A DNA stretch of 64,000 bases from an uncultured Christensenella sp. (GCA_910583545.1 CAJTXM010000006.1:3659-67658), one strand, 5' to 3'. Counted from the stretch's first letter, positions 1 through 8,404 are shown. The notes: generated from the letters alone by a model not told the origin. Translations and numbers: made by a program.

Positions 1-158
1 CCGCTTTATAAGCTGTAAACGGTTTCTGTGAGCGAGCAGTACAAGAAGCGCGCGGCTTTTGCGAATGAGTTTACAATGAAGCAAATGATTGAGCAAAAAC
101 GTAAGCGCGACAAAGTAATGCGAAGCTCAGAGGAAGCGGCTGAAAAGGAAGTCAAATT
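1..158 (+). other. unresolved left edge before trmL
   Basis: Frame 1 carries a short tail that stops at 16-18, which may be the end of a gene lying mostly outside the window. A GTG at 28 opens a frame rich in Lys and Glu that runs past the trmL start and ends at 276. Only its first 44 codons lie outside trmL, and I see no convincing ribosome-binding site for it. I do not call it a gene. The segment immediately before trmL supplies that gene's Shine-Dalgarno sequence. Confidence 0.3.
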
Positions 159-650
159 ATGTTTAATATTGTTTTGGTCGAGCCTGAGATACCGCAGAAT
201 ACGGGCAACATTGTGCGCACCTGTCACGCCACGGGATGCAGACTGCACCTTGTGCGTCCGCTCGGCTTCGATGTGAGCGACAGATATCTGAAAAGAGCGG
301 GACTCGATTATTGGAACGATGTGGAAATTTTTTACTACGACAGTTTTGACGAGCTGAAAGCAAAGTTCCCCTCTTCCCGCTTCTGGTACTTTACAACGAA
401 GGGACTCAACCGGCACAGCGAAGCCGAATTTGAAAGAGGAGATTTTTTGGTGTTCGGCAAGGAAACCAAAGGACTGCCCGAAAAGCTTTTAATTAAGAAT
501 AAAGAGAGTTGCCTCAGAATCCCGATGATAGGCGAAACGCGGAGCCTGAATCTTTCTAATTCGGTTGCGATCGCCGTCTACGAGGGGTTGAGACAGAACA
601 ACTTCGAAGGCTTTAAAACCGAAGGACAGCTGCACGGTCATAAGTGGTAA
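159..650 (+). CDS. trmL: tRNA (cytidine(34)-2'-O)-methyltransferase TrmL
   Basis: A SPOUT-class methyltransferase that 2'-O-methylates the wobble nucleotide 34 of tRNA-Leu isoacceptors using SAM; it acts in the cytoplasm as a dimer. The 163-residue length is the family norm for a single knotted domain. Visible motifs are PQNTGNIVRTC near residue 12, the knot segment VFGKETKGLP around 98-107, and the C-terminal knot IPMIGETRSLNLSNSVAIAVYE around 120-140, where the Ser-Leu-Asn-Leu-Ser loop binds SAM. The ATG is preceded by AAGGAAG at normal spacing. It is followed by rdgB, which appears to have its own promoter. Identification is firm. Confidence 0.93.
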   Translation: MFNIVLVEPEIPQNTGNIVRTCHATGCRLHLVRPLGFDVSDRYLKRAGLDYWNDVEIFYYDSFDELKAKFPSSRFWYFTTKGLNRHSEAEFERGDFLVFGKETKGLPEKLLIKNKESCLRIPMIGETRSLNLSNSVAIAVYEGLRQNNFEGFKTEGQLHGHKW

Positions 651-656
651 TTTAGC

Positions 657-685
657 TTTACATTTATAACAATATATAATATAAT
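657..685 (+). promoter_or_regulatory. sigma-A-type promoter for rdgB, near-leaderless
   Basis: TTTACA (657-662), a 17-nt spacer and TATAAT (680-685). The expected +1 is near 692, only about 3 nt before the rdgB ATG at 695, and no Shine-Dalgarno sequence lies in between. The AT-rich run also contains a second TATAAT at 675-680, so the exact start is uncertain. Confidence 0.55.
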
Positions 686-694
686 AATACCGAC

Positions 695-1261
695 ATGGAA
701 AAAATCAGGGTAATCGTTGCAAGTTCAAACGCGCATAAAATCGAAGAAATGAGTGAAATGCTTCCCCTCTTTGAGTTGGTTCCGATGAAAAATTATTATT
801 CGGGCGACATAGAAGAAAACGGAAAAACTTTCAAAGACAACGCCCTGATAAAGGCAAAGTTTATCGCAGAAAAATTTAATATACCCGCGATAGCCGACGA
901 TTCGGGGCTGTGCGTGGACGCGCTCGGCGGAGCGCCCGGCATTTACTCGCAGAGATATTCGGGCGGAAGCGACGGCGACAACAGAAAACTGCTGTTGAAA
1001 AATATGGAAAATAAACGGGAGCGCACCGCACGTTTCAAATGCGCAGTCTGCCTGTATTTTCCAGACGGAAAAGCGCTGTTCGGCGAGGGTGCGTGCGAGG
1101 GCGAAATACTTCTTAGCGAAGAGGGACAAAACGGATTCGGCTACGACAGTCTTTTCTACTCTTACGATCTGAAAAAGAGCTTCGGCAATTCTTCCGCGGA
1201 AGAGAAAAACTCGGTTTCGCACCGTAAAAGAGCGATAAGCGATTTGAAAAGGCAGTTATGA
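695..1261 (+). CDS. rdgB: XTP/dITP pyrophosphatase (RdgB/HAM1 family)
   Basis: House-cleaning nucleotidase that hydrolyses non-canonical purine triphosphates (ITP, dITP, XTP) to monophosphates and pyrophosphate, keeping deaminated bases out of nucleic acids. At 188 residues it is the usual length. It shows the N-terminal substrate loop VIVASSNAHKIEEM (residues 7-20), the metal and catalytic segment IADDSGLCVDALGGAPGIYS (about 65-84) and the C-terminal GFGYDSLF and SHRKRA motifs. Its stop overlaps the next ATG in an ATGA junction, so it is translationally coupled to the phosphodiesterase gene, an arrangement common in Firmicutes. No Shine-Dalgarno sequence precedes it. Confidence 0.93.
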   Translation: MEKIRVIVASSNAHKIEEMSEMLPLFELVPMKNYYSGDIEENGKTFKDNALIKAKFIAEKFNIPAIADDSGLCVDALGGAPGIYSQRYSGGSDGDNRKLLLKNMENKRERTARFKCAVCLYFPDGKALFGEGACEGEILLSEEGQNGFGYDSLFYSYDLKKSFGNSSAEEKNSVSHRKRAISDLKRQL

Positions 1262-1725
1262 AGACCGTTGTAATAGTTTCGGATTCGCACGGAAACAGAC
1301 AGGCGATAGACAGGCTTGACGCCGTTTTTTCCGAAAGCGACTGCGTTATCCATCTCGGCGATACGTCCTCGGACGGAAATTATATAAAAAAGAAGCACCC
1401 CGAAAAGACTTACCTTTTAAACGGCAACTGCGACGTATTCCCTCTCGGTGAAAAGGAAGCAGTACTCGATATAGAGGGCGTAAAAATCTTCGCCTGTCAC
1501 GGTCACGCCTATTCGGTCAAACGCGACTTTTTACCACTTGCGAAAAGGGCGGAAGAGCTCGGCTGCGCAATCGCGCTTTACGGACACACCCACGAAGCGG
1601 ACGAAAGACAGATTGGCGGAGTTACGCTGATAAATCCGGGTACGCTTTCAAGATATTCGCAAAATTCATACGCGTATCTCGTAATAAATAACGGGAAATT
1701 TACACAAAAAATAGTCAGGATATAA
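1258..1725 (+). CDS. YfcE/MJ0936-type metallophosphodiesterase
   Basis: A 155-residue calcineurin-like phosphoesterase of the YfcE/MJ0936 group, small two-metal (usually Mn) enzymes active on phosphodiester model substrates; the physiological substrate is not settled. Metal-ligand motifs appear in order: SDSHGN (8-13), HLGD (about 32-35), NGNCD (57-61), CHGH (about 81-84) and GHTH (107-110), followed by the family's NPGTLSRYS segment. It overlaps rdgB by 4 nt and is followed after 2 nt by a membrane-protein gene, so all three are probably one operon. The family is certain; the cellular role is not. Confidence 0.88.
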   Translation: MKTVVIVSDSHGNRQAIDRLDAVFSESDCVIHLGDTSSDGNYIKKKHPEKTYLLNGNCDVFPLGEKEAVLDIEGVKIFACHGHAYSVKRDFLPLAKRAEELGCAIALYGHTHEADERQIGGVTLINPGTLSRYSQNSYAYLVINNGKFTQKIVRI

Positions 1726-1727
1726 TT

Positions 1728-2690
1728 ATGAAATTCAGACATTCGTTGACGGTTCTTATAGACAACTTTTCGCTTACCTATAAGCAACTCGTATATAAAC
1801 TTGTAATAGCATTGATAACCGCCGGACTTACGGTGGCGATAGTATATCCCTTTTTAAACGCTTTAACTTCTTTGGAAGAGTTTAAAAATCTTTTGGAGAG
1901 TATAAAGACGTTTTTCAACAACCTGCTCGAAGGAAAGCTGGACGCGGATCTGAAAATAAGCGAAAAGATAAAAGCCGCGATAGAATCCATAGGCACGCTG
2001 ATAGAAGAAAACAGCGGAGTTATCGCCTTGGGAATTACGGGACTTATATTCGTAAGGCTTGTGAATATGTTCTTTTCAAGCATAGGAAACTATGCGGCGG
2101 CGGCTGTCATCAATGACAAAATGGCGCTCCGCGCGCAATCGCCGTTTCTGATAACGCTTATTAAAAATCTCAAAAACGCGTGTCTGTATTCGCTGATGTA
2201 CGTCCCCCTCTCATTCTTATATGACGCAATCTGCGTTATAGCGATGTACTTTTTCATATTCAAAGCTCTGACGTTCGTACCGATGCTCATACAGATTTTT
2301 ATGTTCCTGACCGCGATAGTGTTTTTGATTACGTTAAAGCTTACCTTAGCTTCGGACTGGCTTCCCGCTCTTATCAGAGGAAGAAAAAAACACGGCGAAG
2401 CGTTTTTATACACGTTCGGCAGAAAGAATAAAAAGACGTTCAACGTACTTTCAAACTTCGTGGTTCTGGTGCTTATAATCTTTGCGGTCAACGTTTTCGC
2501 AGTAGTCTTCACTTTCGGCGTAGGCGCACTGATTACCATACCTGCAAGCTATATAATTTTAAGCTGTTTCCAGTTCGTCAATTATTACGACAGGGAAGAG
2601 TTAAAATATTTCGTCGATAAAAACACGATAATCAAGCCGGAGAAAGAACACGTTCAGACGAGGGAAGAATTTTTCCGCGGCGACGAATAA
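1728..2690 (+). CDS. polytopic membrane protein of unknown function
   Basis: I do not recognise this 320-residue protein. Hydrophobic segments lie near residues 20-45, 105-125, 150-175, 178-205 and two near 240-285, suggesting about six membrane helices. A charged, probably amphipathic stretch lies between the first two (about 52-90). The C-terminus is hydrophilic and acidic. The ATG lies 2 nt after the phosphoesterase stop with a weak AGG upstream, so translation is probably coupled. A rho-independent terminator follows at 2744-2775, closing the operon. No catalytic motif is visible. Confidence 0.75.
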   Translation: MKFRHSLTVLIDNFSLTYKQLVYKLVIALITAGLTVAIVYPFLNALTSLEEFKNLLESIKTFFNNLLEGKLDADLKISEKIKAAIESIGTLIEENSGVIALGITGLIFVRLVNMFFSSIGNYAAAAVINDKMALRAQSPFLITLIKNLKNACLYSLMYVPLSFLYDAICVIAMYFFIFKALTFVPMLIQIFMFLTAIVFLITLKLTLASDWLPALIRGRKKHGEAFLYTFGRKNKKTFNVLSNFVVLVLIIFAVNVFAVVFTFGVGALITIPASYIILSCFQFVNYYDREELKYFVDKNTIIKPEKEHVQTREEFFRGDE

Positions 2691-2743
2691 TCCGCGTTTA
2701 TGTAAATATTTCAAAAAAAATGAAAAAAATTCAAATTTTTATA

Positions 2744-2775
2744 CTTTCCGTACTTTACAACGGAAAGTTTTTTTT
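2744..2775 (+). terminator. rho-independent terminator
   Basis: Perfect 8-bp stem CTTTCCGT / ACGGAAAG (2744-2751 and 2760-2767), 8-nt loop, then eight T (2768-2775). It ends the trmL-to-membrane-protein block. A second inverted repeat, GACCGCA / TGCGGTC (2793-2799 and 2816-2822), lies in the leader of the next gene and has no U-tract. Confidence 0.85.
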
Positions 2776-2848
2776 ATATAATATTTATGTGCGACCGCAG
2801 TCGCAGTTTTTGCCGTGCGGTCATAAAATAAATTTTCCAGAGTTATAA

Positions 2849-4567
2849 ATGACTTATTCAGATATATATAATAACTGGCTTGCGGACAGCCGTTTAAACG
2901 GCGAAGCAAAAGCCGAACTCGAAACGATAAAAGGCAACGAAAAAGAGATAGAATACCGCTTCGGCGCGGAGCTTGAATTCGGCACCGCAGGTATGCGCGG
3001 AATTATAGGTTACGGCACCAATATGATGAACGTATACACCGTAAGACGCGCTACGCAGGGCCTTGCGGAATTTATCAAAACCCTCGGCGCAGACGCTATG
3101 CAGCGCGGAGTTGCAATCTCTTACGATACAAGACTTAAAAGCGACGAATTTGCCAAAGCCGCCGCAGAAGTACTTGCCGCAAACAACGTAAAAGCGTACG
3201 TTTTTTCGGACGTGCACCCCGTGCCTATGCTATCGTTTGCGGTGCGCTGTCTCAAAGCGACGGCAGGCATTATGATTACCGCCTCGCACAATCCCAAACA
3301 GTACAACGGGTACAAGGTTTACGGCGCGGACGGCGCGCAGATGAGCCCCGAAGATACGGCGGTCGTAGTAGATTTTATAAAGAGTAATACCGATTATCTG
3401 GGCGCACCCGTGCCCGCGGAGGAACAGCGCAGAAAATTTATTAAGAGCGTCCCCTCCTCCGTCGACAAAAAATATTATAAAGAACTGAAAAAGCTTACCC
3501 TTTCAAAACGCGCAGTAAAGACGTGCGGAAAGGATCTTAAACTTGTCTACACACCCGTGCACGGTTCGGGATATATTCCCGTTACGACTATCCTCAAAAA
3601 GATAGGTATAAAAGCCACGGTTGTCGAAGAACAGGCGAAAAAGGACACCGAATTTTCGACGGTGGAAGTTCCCAACCCCGAATTTAAGGAAACGCTTTCG
3701 CTCGGAATTGCGCTCGCAAAAAAGATAGGCGCGACCGTTGTTTTCGGAACCGATCCCGACAGCGACAGGCTTGGCGTTGCCGTCAAAAACGGCGAAGGCG
3801 AGTTTGAAGCGCTTTCCGGAAATCAGGTAGGAATTCTGCTTCTGGACTATATTCTGACGCGCCTTAAAGAGGAAGACAGACTTCCTAAAAACGCCGCCGT
3901 CGTAAAGTCGTTCGTGACGACGGGTATGGCAAAGGCAATGTGCAGACAGTTCGGCGTGGAACTTATAGAAGTGCCTGTCGGTTTCAAATTCATAGGCGAG
4001 AAAATAAAACTCTGGGAAAGGGACCTTTCGCACACTTTCATATTCGGTTTCGAAGAGAGCTGCGGATATCTGAGAGGCACGCACGCAAGAGATAAGGACG
4101 CTGTCGTCGCCTCTATGCTCTGCGCCGAGATGGTGTGCTATTACGCCTCTCTCAACAAGACGGTTTATCAGAGACTTATGGAAATTTACGACACCTACGG
4201 CTACGTTCTGGACTGCAACGTTTCGATACCGTTTTCGGGACTCAATGCAATGAACGAAATGAACGCCGTTGTGGATAAACTGAAAACCGATCCCGTCAGG
4301 AAATTCGATATATACGACGTAGTGGCAATACGCGACTACTCGAAAAACACAAGGCTTGACACGGTCACGGGCAACACGAGCGAAATAGGCTCCCCCATTA
4401 CCAACTGCGTATATTACGAGCTGGAAAACGGAAGCTTTATCTGTGTGCGTCCTTCCGGTACAGAACCCAAGCTGAAAATTTATTACTCGGTTAAAGCCCA
4501 CCATCAGTCCGACGCCGAGCTTGCGCTTGAAAAAATGCAAAACGCAGTAAACAAACTAATGAAATAG
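2849..4567 (+). CDS. phospho-sugar mutase (phosphoglucomutase type)
   Basis: Alpha-D-phosphohexomutase superfamily enzyme of 572 residues, the length of Firmicutes PgcA-type phosphoglucomutases. It interconverts glucose 1-phosphate and glucose 6-phosphate, and possibly mannose phosphates, for glycan and lipid-glycan precursors. The phosphoserine loop TASHNPKQYNGYKVYG places the catalytic Ser at residue 146. The magnesium loop is GTDPDSDRLG (Asp 302, 304, 306). The sugar-binding loop GFEESCGYLRG lies at 400-410 and the phosphate-binding RPSGTEPKLKIYY near the C-terminus. Only a weak AGAG precedes the ATG. It is monocistronic with its own terminator. The choice between phosphogluco- and phosphopentomutase rests on family resemblance. 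Confidence 0.9.
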   Translation: MTYSDIYNNWLADSRLNGEAKAELETIKGNEKEIEYRFGAELEFGTAGMRGIIGYGTNMMNVYTVRRATQGLAEFIKTLGADAMQRGVAISYDTRLKSDEFAKAAAEVLAANNVKAYVFSDVHPVPMLSFAVRCLKATAGIMITASHNPKQYNGYKVYGADGAQMSPEDTAVVVDFIKSNTDYLGAPVPAEEQRRKFIKSVPSSVDKKYYKELKKLTLSKRAVKTCGKDLKLVYTPVHGSGYIPVTTILKKIGIKATVVEEQAKKDTEFSTVEVPNPEFKETLSLGIALAKKIGATVVFGTDPDSDRLGVAVKNGEGEFEALSGNQVGILLLDYILTRLKEEDRLPKNAAVVKSFVTTGMAKAMCRQFGVELIEVPVGFKFIGEKIKLWERDLSHTFIFGFEESCGYLRGTHARDKDAVVASMLCAEMVCYYASLNKTVYQRLMEIYDTYGYVLDCNVSIPFSGLNAMNEMNAVVDKLKTDPVRKFDIYDVVAIRDYSKNTRLDTVTGNTSEIGSPITNCVYYELENGSFICVRPSGTEPKLKIYYSVKAHHQSDAELALEKMQNAVNKLMK

Positions 4568-4587
4568 AATAGATTTTCGCAGATAAA

Positions 4588-4634
4588 AGCGCACTCCGCT
4601 TCGATTATGGAAGCAGAGTGCGCTATACTTTTTT
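4588..4634 (+). terminator. rho-independent terminator after the mutase
   Basis: Long stem AGCGCACTC..GCTTC pairing with GAAGC..GAGTGCGCT (4588-4602 with 4610-4624; one mismatch and 7-nt loop), followed by TATAC and T6 (4629-4634). Confidence 0.85.
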
Positions 4635-4669
4635 CGATTAGTCAGTAAATTAAATTCGTTTTATCGTTA

Positions 4670-4693
4670 TTATATTATATTGATATAATATAA
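4670..4693. repeat. 24-bp perfect AT-only palindrome
   Basis: TTATATTATAT (4670-4680), a TG spacer, and its exact reverse complement (4683-4693). It lies between the mutase terminator and the small minus-strand gene and has no adjacent U-tract, so it is not an obvious terminator. It could be a protein-binding site or simply AT-rich drift. Confidence 0.5.
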
Positions 4694-4757
4694 AAGCACT
4701 GTCATCTTTTATCCTTGCTCTTATGCTATGATTTACGCCGTAAAACGGACGCATTTT

Positions 4758-4949
4758 TTAAGCCAATGCAAAAACTTTTGAAAATTCCAGACGTTCGGCA
4801 ACGTTAAGACCCTTGATTGAGGACAGCTCTTCAAAGAGCGTGTCGCTGTCCGCTACCCTGCTCTCTTCCTCCGCCGCTAAAATTATTTCGGTTTCGTGAC
4901 GGCTTCTTATTAAGCTTTTCTGTCTTTCTATATATGCCGTAAACGTCAT
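4758..4949 (-). CDS. 63-residue hypothetical protein, divergent from the WYL regulator
   Basis: Small charged protein with no recognised domain. It begins MTFTAYIERQKSL and has a predicted helical, Glu/Ala-rich centre. I chose the ATG at 4949 because GGAGAGG lies at good distance upstream; a longer in-frame start at 4988 would put that Shine-Dalgarno inside the gene. It diverges from the WYL-domain regulator across about 125 bp that contain the palindrome at 4996-5010, so it is a likely regulatory target. No membrane segment or signal peptide. Confidence 0.55.
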   Translation of the reverse strand: MTFTAYIERQKSLIRSRHETEIILAAEEESRVADSDTLFEELSSIKGLNVAERLEFSKVFALA

Positions 4950-4995
4950 TTTTCGACCTCTCCTCTGTCTGCAACTACATTTTATCATTAATACT

Positions 4996-5010
4996 TGACA
5001 GAAACTGTCA
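4996..5010. promoter_or_regulatory. palindromic operator between divergent genes
   Basis: TGACAGAAACTGTCA: 6-bp arms with a 3-nt centre, perfectly symmetric. It sits in the divergent promoter region of the WYL regulator (start 5075) and the 63-residue gene (start 4949). A plus-strand TTGACA (4995-5000) overlaps the left arm, so binding would block a promoter. That the WYL protein binds here is inferred from position. Confidence 0.6.
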
Positions 5011-5074
5011 TATATGATAAAGTTTTTTTAAGATTTTATAGTTTATATTATTCCCGAGAGGTAAAAAAAATACC

Positions 5075-5992
5075 GTGAAATATCAAATAATGATAGATAT
5101 TATGCTGACGCTTCTGTCGCGCAAAAAAATGACGGCGCAGTATCTTGCTACGAAATACGACATTTCTACGCGGAGCGTATACCGCTACGTCGAGGAGCTG
5201 AACGTCTGCGGCGTGCCCGTAGATATTGTGCGCGGAAGATACGGCGGAATTTCCATACCCGACACTTTCCGCCTGCCCTCGTGGTACTTTACGCGCGATG
5301 AGTACACTGCAACCGTAAACGCACTGAACGCAATGTCATCGCAGGTTTCGGATAAAAGCGTTTTATCTGCGCTTGAAAAGTTGCAGAGTCAGCAAAAGGA
5401 TGAAAAACACGGTAACGTATGCGGTAATATAATCGTAGACGGCGGAACCTGGGGCGACAGCAAGAAATTTTCAGATAAAATGCGCGTATGCGAAACGGCG
5501 GTCAACGAAAGAAAGTGCCTCAATATAGATTACATATCAAGAAACGGCGAACACAGCAGGCGCGTCATCGACCCGTACGTGCTTATTTTCAAACAGAACG
5601 TCTGGTACGTCTATGCGTTCTGCCACACGAAACAGACTTTCCGCACGTTCAAAATAGGCAGGATAAAGCAGGCGAGCTTCACAGGCGAATCTTTTGAGAG
5701 GAAAGAAGTTTCGAGAGACGAGATAAACCTTAATTTTTACTACAACGCGGTCACTATGGTTGACGTTACGCTTGAAATAGAAAAAGCCACCCTTCCCGAC
5801 GCGGAAGACTGGCTGGGAATGGACAATATCGAGCCGTACGGGAATAAATTTATTGCAAGGATAACCGCGCCCGACGACGGCGGACTTGTCAATCAGATTT
5901 TAAGCTACGGCGGAAGCGTCAAGGTTTTAGAACCGGAAGATTTAAGACACAAAGTCGAAGCCGCCGCAAAGAAAATTTTAGGAATTGAATAG
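5075..5992 (+). CDS. HTH-WYL transcriptional regulator (YafY/YobV type)
   Basis: A 305-residue DNA-binding regulator. Residues 1-60 form a DeoR-like helix-turn-helix (MTAQYLATKYDISTRSVYRYVEEL) and wing (RGRYGGISI). The middle and C-terminal parts match the WYL ligand-sensing domain, with LNIDYISRNGEHSRRVIDPY and the strand-loop VWYVYAFCHTKQTFRTFKIGRI, followed by a WCX-like extension. These proteins usually control their own operon and neighbours in response to small ligands; the ligand here is unknown. Translation starts at GTG 5075, preceded by GAGAGGT. It lies next to a palindromic operator and diverges from a small gene; a strong terminator follows. Confidence 0.85.
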   Translation: MKYQIMIDIMLTLLSRKKMTAQYLATKYDISTRSVYRYVEELNVCGVPVDIVRGRYGGISIPDTFRLPSWYFTRDEYTATVNALNAMSSQVSDKSVLSALEKLQSQQKDEKHGNVCGNIIVDGGTWGDSKKFSDKMRVCETAVNERKCLNIDYISRNGEHSRRVIDPYVLIFKQNVWYVYAFCHTKQTFRTFKIGRIKQASFTGESFERKEVSRDEINLNFYYNAVTMVDVTLEIEKATLPDAEDWLGMDNIEPYGNKFIARITAPDDGGLVNQILSYGGSVKVLEPEDLRHKVEAAAKKILGIE

Positions 5993-5997
5993 AACGT

Positions 5998-6032
5998 AAA
6001 CGGCGGGCGGAAAATTTCCGCCCGCCGTTTTT
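5998..6032 (+). terminator. strong rho-independent terminator
   Basis: Near-perfect stem AACGGCGGGCGGAAA paired with TTTCCGCCCGCCGTT, then a T-run (6028-6032). The opposite strand also starts with an A-rich arm, so it may act in both directions and also stop the minus-strand genes beyond it. Confidence 0.85.
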
Positions 6033-6037
6033 AATTT

Positions 6038-6318
6038 TTACTTGTTCGGATTGTACAAATAGAGCGCGTGTATATAATGCAATTTCGTTATATAAGGCGT
6101 TTCACTTGTTATTTCAATTTCTTCTTTGATATATGTGCCGTATAGTGTAGTATTATCGTCAATATCGTCTAACGGTACCCAACTCCCTGATTTATCCATT
6201 ACCCAGTAAGCACCGTATTTCTTACTTTATCGCTGTAATCTACACTGACTATCGCAGTTTTATAAGGCAGATCATTGCAACCGGTAAACGCAAAAATAAA
6301 ACCGATTCGGTTAAGCAT
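6038..6318 (-). pseudogene. frameshifted small lipoprotein-like gene
   Basis: Starting at the ATG at 6318, just after the cardiolipin synthase stop, the minus strand reads MLNRIGFIFAFTGCNDLPYK, a short hydrophobic leader ending in a lipobox-like FTGC. The frame continues to a premature stop at 6199. Changing frame by one base at an A-run near 6215-6225 continues with a sensible sequence (KYGAYWVMDKSG, then VPLDDIDDNTTLYGTYI) to a stop at 6038, giving about 93 residues. I infer a single-base deletion in the homopolymer, or a sequencing error. No homolog is recognised and no Shine-Dalgarno is clear. Confidence 0.45.
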
Positions 6319-6323
6319 TTGGC

Positions 6324-7883
6324 TTACATTAAAGGTGAAACAATCTTCAAAACGCAGGCTATCGCCTTGTTTACAAGCGTATTCTTTTCGTCGCCCTGCG
6401 GGCGGCACTCTTCGAACGTTCTTTCAAAATCCGCCTCAACCTCCGCCATTAACTCTTTGTCGTCGGTATAAAGCGCGCTTTCGAACTGCTGATAAAACGA
6501 ACGCATATCCAAATTTATCGAGCCGATGATAGCGCAGTAATCCGAGAGTACGAGTTTGCTGTGGACGAAGCTGTCGCGCATAAGATAGATTTTTACTCCG
6601 CTTTCTTCGAGCTTTGCCGCGTTATTGCGCGTAATTCTGTAAACGTAGGGCTTATCGGGAATTTCGGGAAGTATAATCCTGACGTCCACGCCCGACAGAG
6701 CCTTGGATATGAGCATACTCAAAAGCGCTTCGTCGGGAACGAGATACGGCGTCATAAGATACAGCCGTTTCTGGGCGCGCGAAAATACGTTGAAATACAG
6801 CTCTTTGCCTATAAAGCCATCCCTGTCAAGTCCGCAGGAGAACGGAACGGCAACCGAAGCGTTTCTCTTTTTATCAAAATGATTGAAATACTTTTCATAG
6901 TCGGAAAGTTTGCGCGTTAGATAGTCGTGCTGCCGTAAAAACATTAGCGTGAAACCGTCCACCGCAGGACCTTCCACCCTGACGCCGCCGTCTTTCCAAT
7001 AGCCGTACAGACGCGCTTCGTTGGTGTATTCGTCGGCAAGGTTAGCTCCGCCCGTGTAAGCAGTTTTGCCGTCGATTATTATAAGTTTTCTGTGGTCGCG
7101 GATATTCAGCATTAAGTTGACCGCCGGAATGAGCCTGTTGAAGGTCATAAGTTTTATACCGCAGTTTCTTATACGTTTTCTGACCCTTCTCGGAAAAGCG
7201 CCGTGACAGCCTAAATCGTCGTAAATTATGCGCACGTCGACTCCGCTTTTGACTTTTTCCGTGAGAATGTGCAGAAACCTTTCCAAAAGCACGCCTTCGG
7301 AAATTATAAAAAACTCGATGAAAACAAACTTTTCGGCTTTTGAAATTTTTTCGAGAACGTCATCGAAAAACAGTCCGCCCGAAGAAAAATATTTTGCGTC
7401 CGTTTGCGAGAATGCGGTAAAGCCGCCCGACTTTTTAAGAAATTCGATATCCTCTTTAACCCTGCAATCCGAAGGTTCGCAGACGGAATAAGCGCCGAAG
7501 CGTTCATCGGAATAAGAGAAAATCTTTTTATAGCGTTTCCGCGATTTTCTGAAAAAATATTTGTCGCTTGACAGGAAATAAAGAAAATAACCGACCTGAA
7601 AAAATATTAATATTATGAATATCCAGACCGCTTTCGAGGCAGGACTTCGGTTAGATGATAGCAAAAATATACAGGAAATTACGCTTAAAATAAACGCAAT
7701 CAGCATAAAAACGCCCGAAATCCAGGCAAAAATCAAATATAAATAGATAAAAAAACAGAGTTGAAGCAACACCAACAGCGCGATTGCCCCGACTTTGAGT
7801 TTGCCGAAACCGTTTTTTTCCGTTCTTATCTTTATAACCGATTTATCGGGCGAGCGCGACGCCCTTCTGCTTCTGTTACTCAT
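6324..7883 (-). CDS. cls: cardiolipin synthase
   Basis: Phospholipase D-superfamily enzyme that condenses two phosphatidylglycerols into cardiolipin and glycerol at the cytoplasmic membrane. At 519 residues it is near the usual size. Two or three membrane helices lie at about 30-75 and 85-105. Both HKD motifs are complete: H264-x-K266-x4-D271 followed by GGANLADEY, and H441-x-K443-x4-D448 followed by GSINLDMRS. The C-terminus ends in the family-like VSPLM. It overlaps the two-TM protein gene upstream by 8 nt and probably belongs to the same transcript as the epimerase-like gene. Confidence 0.92.
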   Translation of the reverse strand: MSNRSRRASRSPDKSVIKIRTEKNGFGKLKVGAIALLVLLQLCFFIYLYLIFAWISGVFMLIAFILSVISCIFLLSSNRSPASKAVWIFIILIFFQVGYFLYFLSSDKYFFRKSRKRYKKIFSYSDERFGAYSVCEPSDCRVKEDIEFLKKSGGFTAFSQTDAKYFSSGGLFFDDVLEKISKAEKFVFIEFFIISEGVLLERFLHILTEKVKSGVDVRIIYDDLGCHGAFPRRVRKRIRNCGIKLMTFNRLIPAVNLMLNIRDHRKLIIIDGKTAYTGGANLADEYTNEARLYGYWKDGGVRVEGPAVDGFTLMFLRQHDYLTRKLSDYEKYFNHFDKKRNASVAVPFSCGLDRDGFIGKELYFNVFSRAQKRLYLMTPYLVPDEALLSMLISKALSGVDVRIILPEIPDKPYVYRITRNNAAKLEESGVKIYLMRDSFVHSKLVLSDYCAIIGSINLDMRSFYQQFESALYTDDKELMAEVEADFERTFEECRPQGDEKNTLVNKAIACVLKIVSPLM

Positions 7884-8403
7884 TTATGCCCCTGAGCCGT
7901 TTTGCCTTTTTGCAAAGCACTTCGATTTCCGCAATAGTTTTGTCTATAAGATCATCGTACGTCTTTAAGTCGGAGCGATAGATTTTAAGCGAAATAAAAG
8001 AGCCTGACGCTATCGTGAAGAGTGCGGCGGCGAAAAGCGCCGACGCGGAAATTATGAGCGCGATATCGCTTTTGAACAAAATCAGAAGCGCACCGCAGCA
8101 GACGAACAAGAGCGCGGATACAAAATAGAAAAACGCGCAGATTAGCGAGTTCAGCGGTTTTTTCCGAGCGTATTTGCCCGTTTTATTGAATGCCAATTCA
8201 AGCCTTACCTGCAAGAGCTGTAATTCGTCTTTATACGGCATTCCGTGCGGACGGGAAAATGCCATATGAACGGTGTCGTAATAGAGTTTGTCGTCCTTTT
8301 TTTCGGTCAGAGACCAACCGAAATCGCCGTAACACCGTTCGAGGTGTTCGGCGGCTTCTCTCTTGCTCTTCACTTTTATAAAATCTTTTTCAAAAAGTTC
8401 CAT
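7876..8403 (-). CDS. two-TM membrane protein of unknown function
   Basis: A 175-residue protein with a hydrophilic N-terminal domain (about 1-85), two adjacent hydrophobic helices (about 88-112 and 115-140) and a charged helical C-terminus. I recognise no family. Its start lies 1 nt after the stop of the epimerase-like gene (GAATAAAATGG), and its end overlaps cls by 8 nt, so it is tightly coupled in a three-gene operon. A role in envelope biology is suggested only by the neighbouring cls. Confidence 0.75.
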   Translation of the reverse strand: MELFEKDFIKVKSKREAAEHLERCYGDFGWSLTEKKDDKLYYDTVHMAFSRPHGMPYKDELQLLQVRLELAFNKTGKYARKKPLNSLICAFFYFVSALLFVCCGALLILFKSDIALIISASALFAAALFTIASGSFISLKIYRSDLKTYDDLIDKTIAEIEVLCKKAKRLRGINE

Positions 8404-8404
8404 T

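Noticed and set aside
28..276. 82-codon open frame at the left edge
   Set aside because: More than half overlaps trmL in another frame, has no ribosome-binding site, and the encoded C-terminal half looks like a frame shadow.
3503..4540. 345-codon open frame on the minus strand inside phosphoglucomutase
   Set aside because: Antisense shadow of a well-supported gene with all motifs; codon bias alone keeps this frame open.
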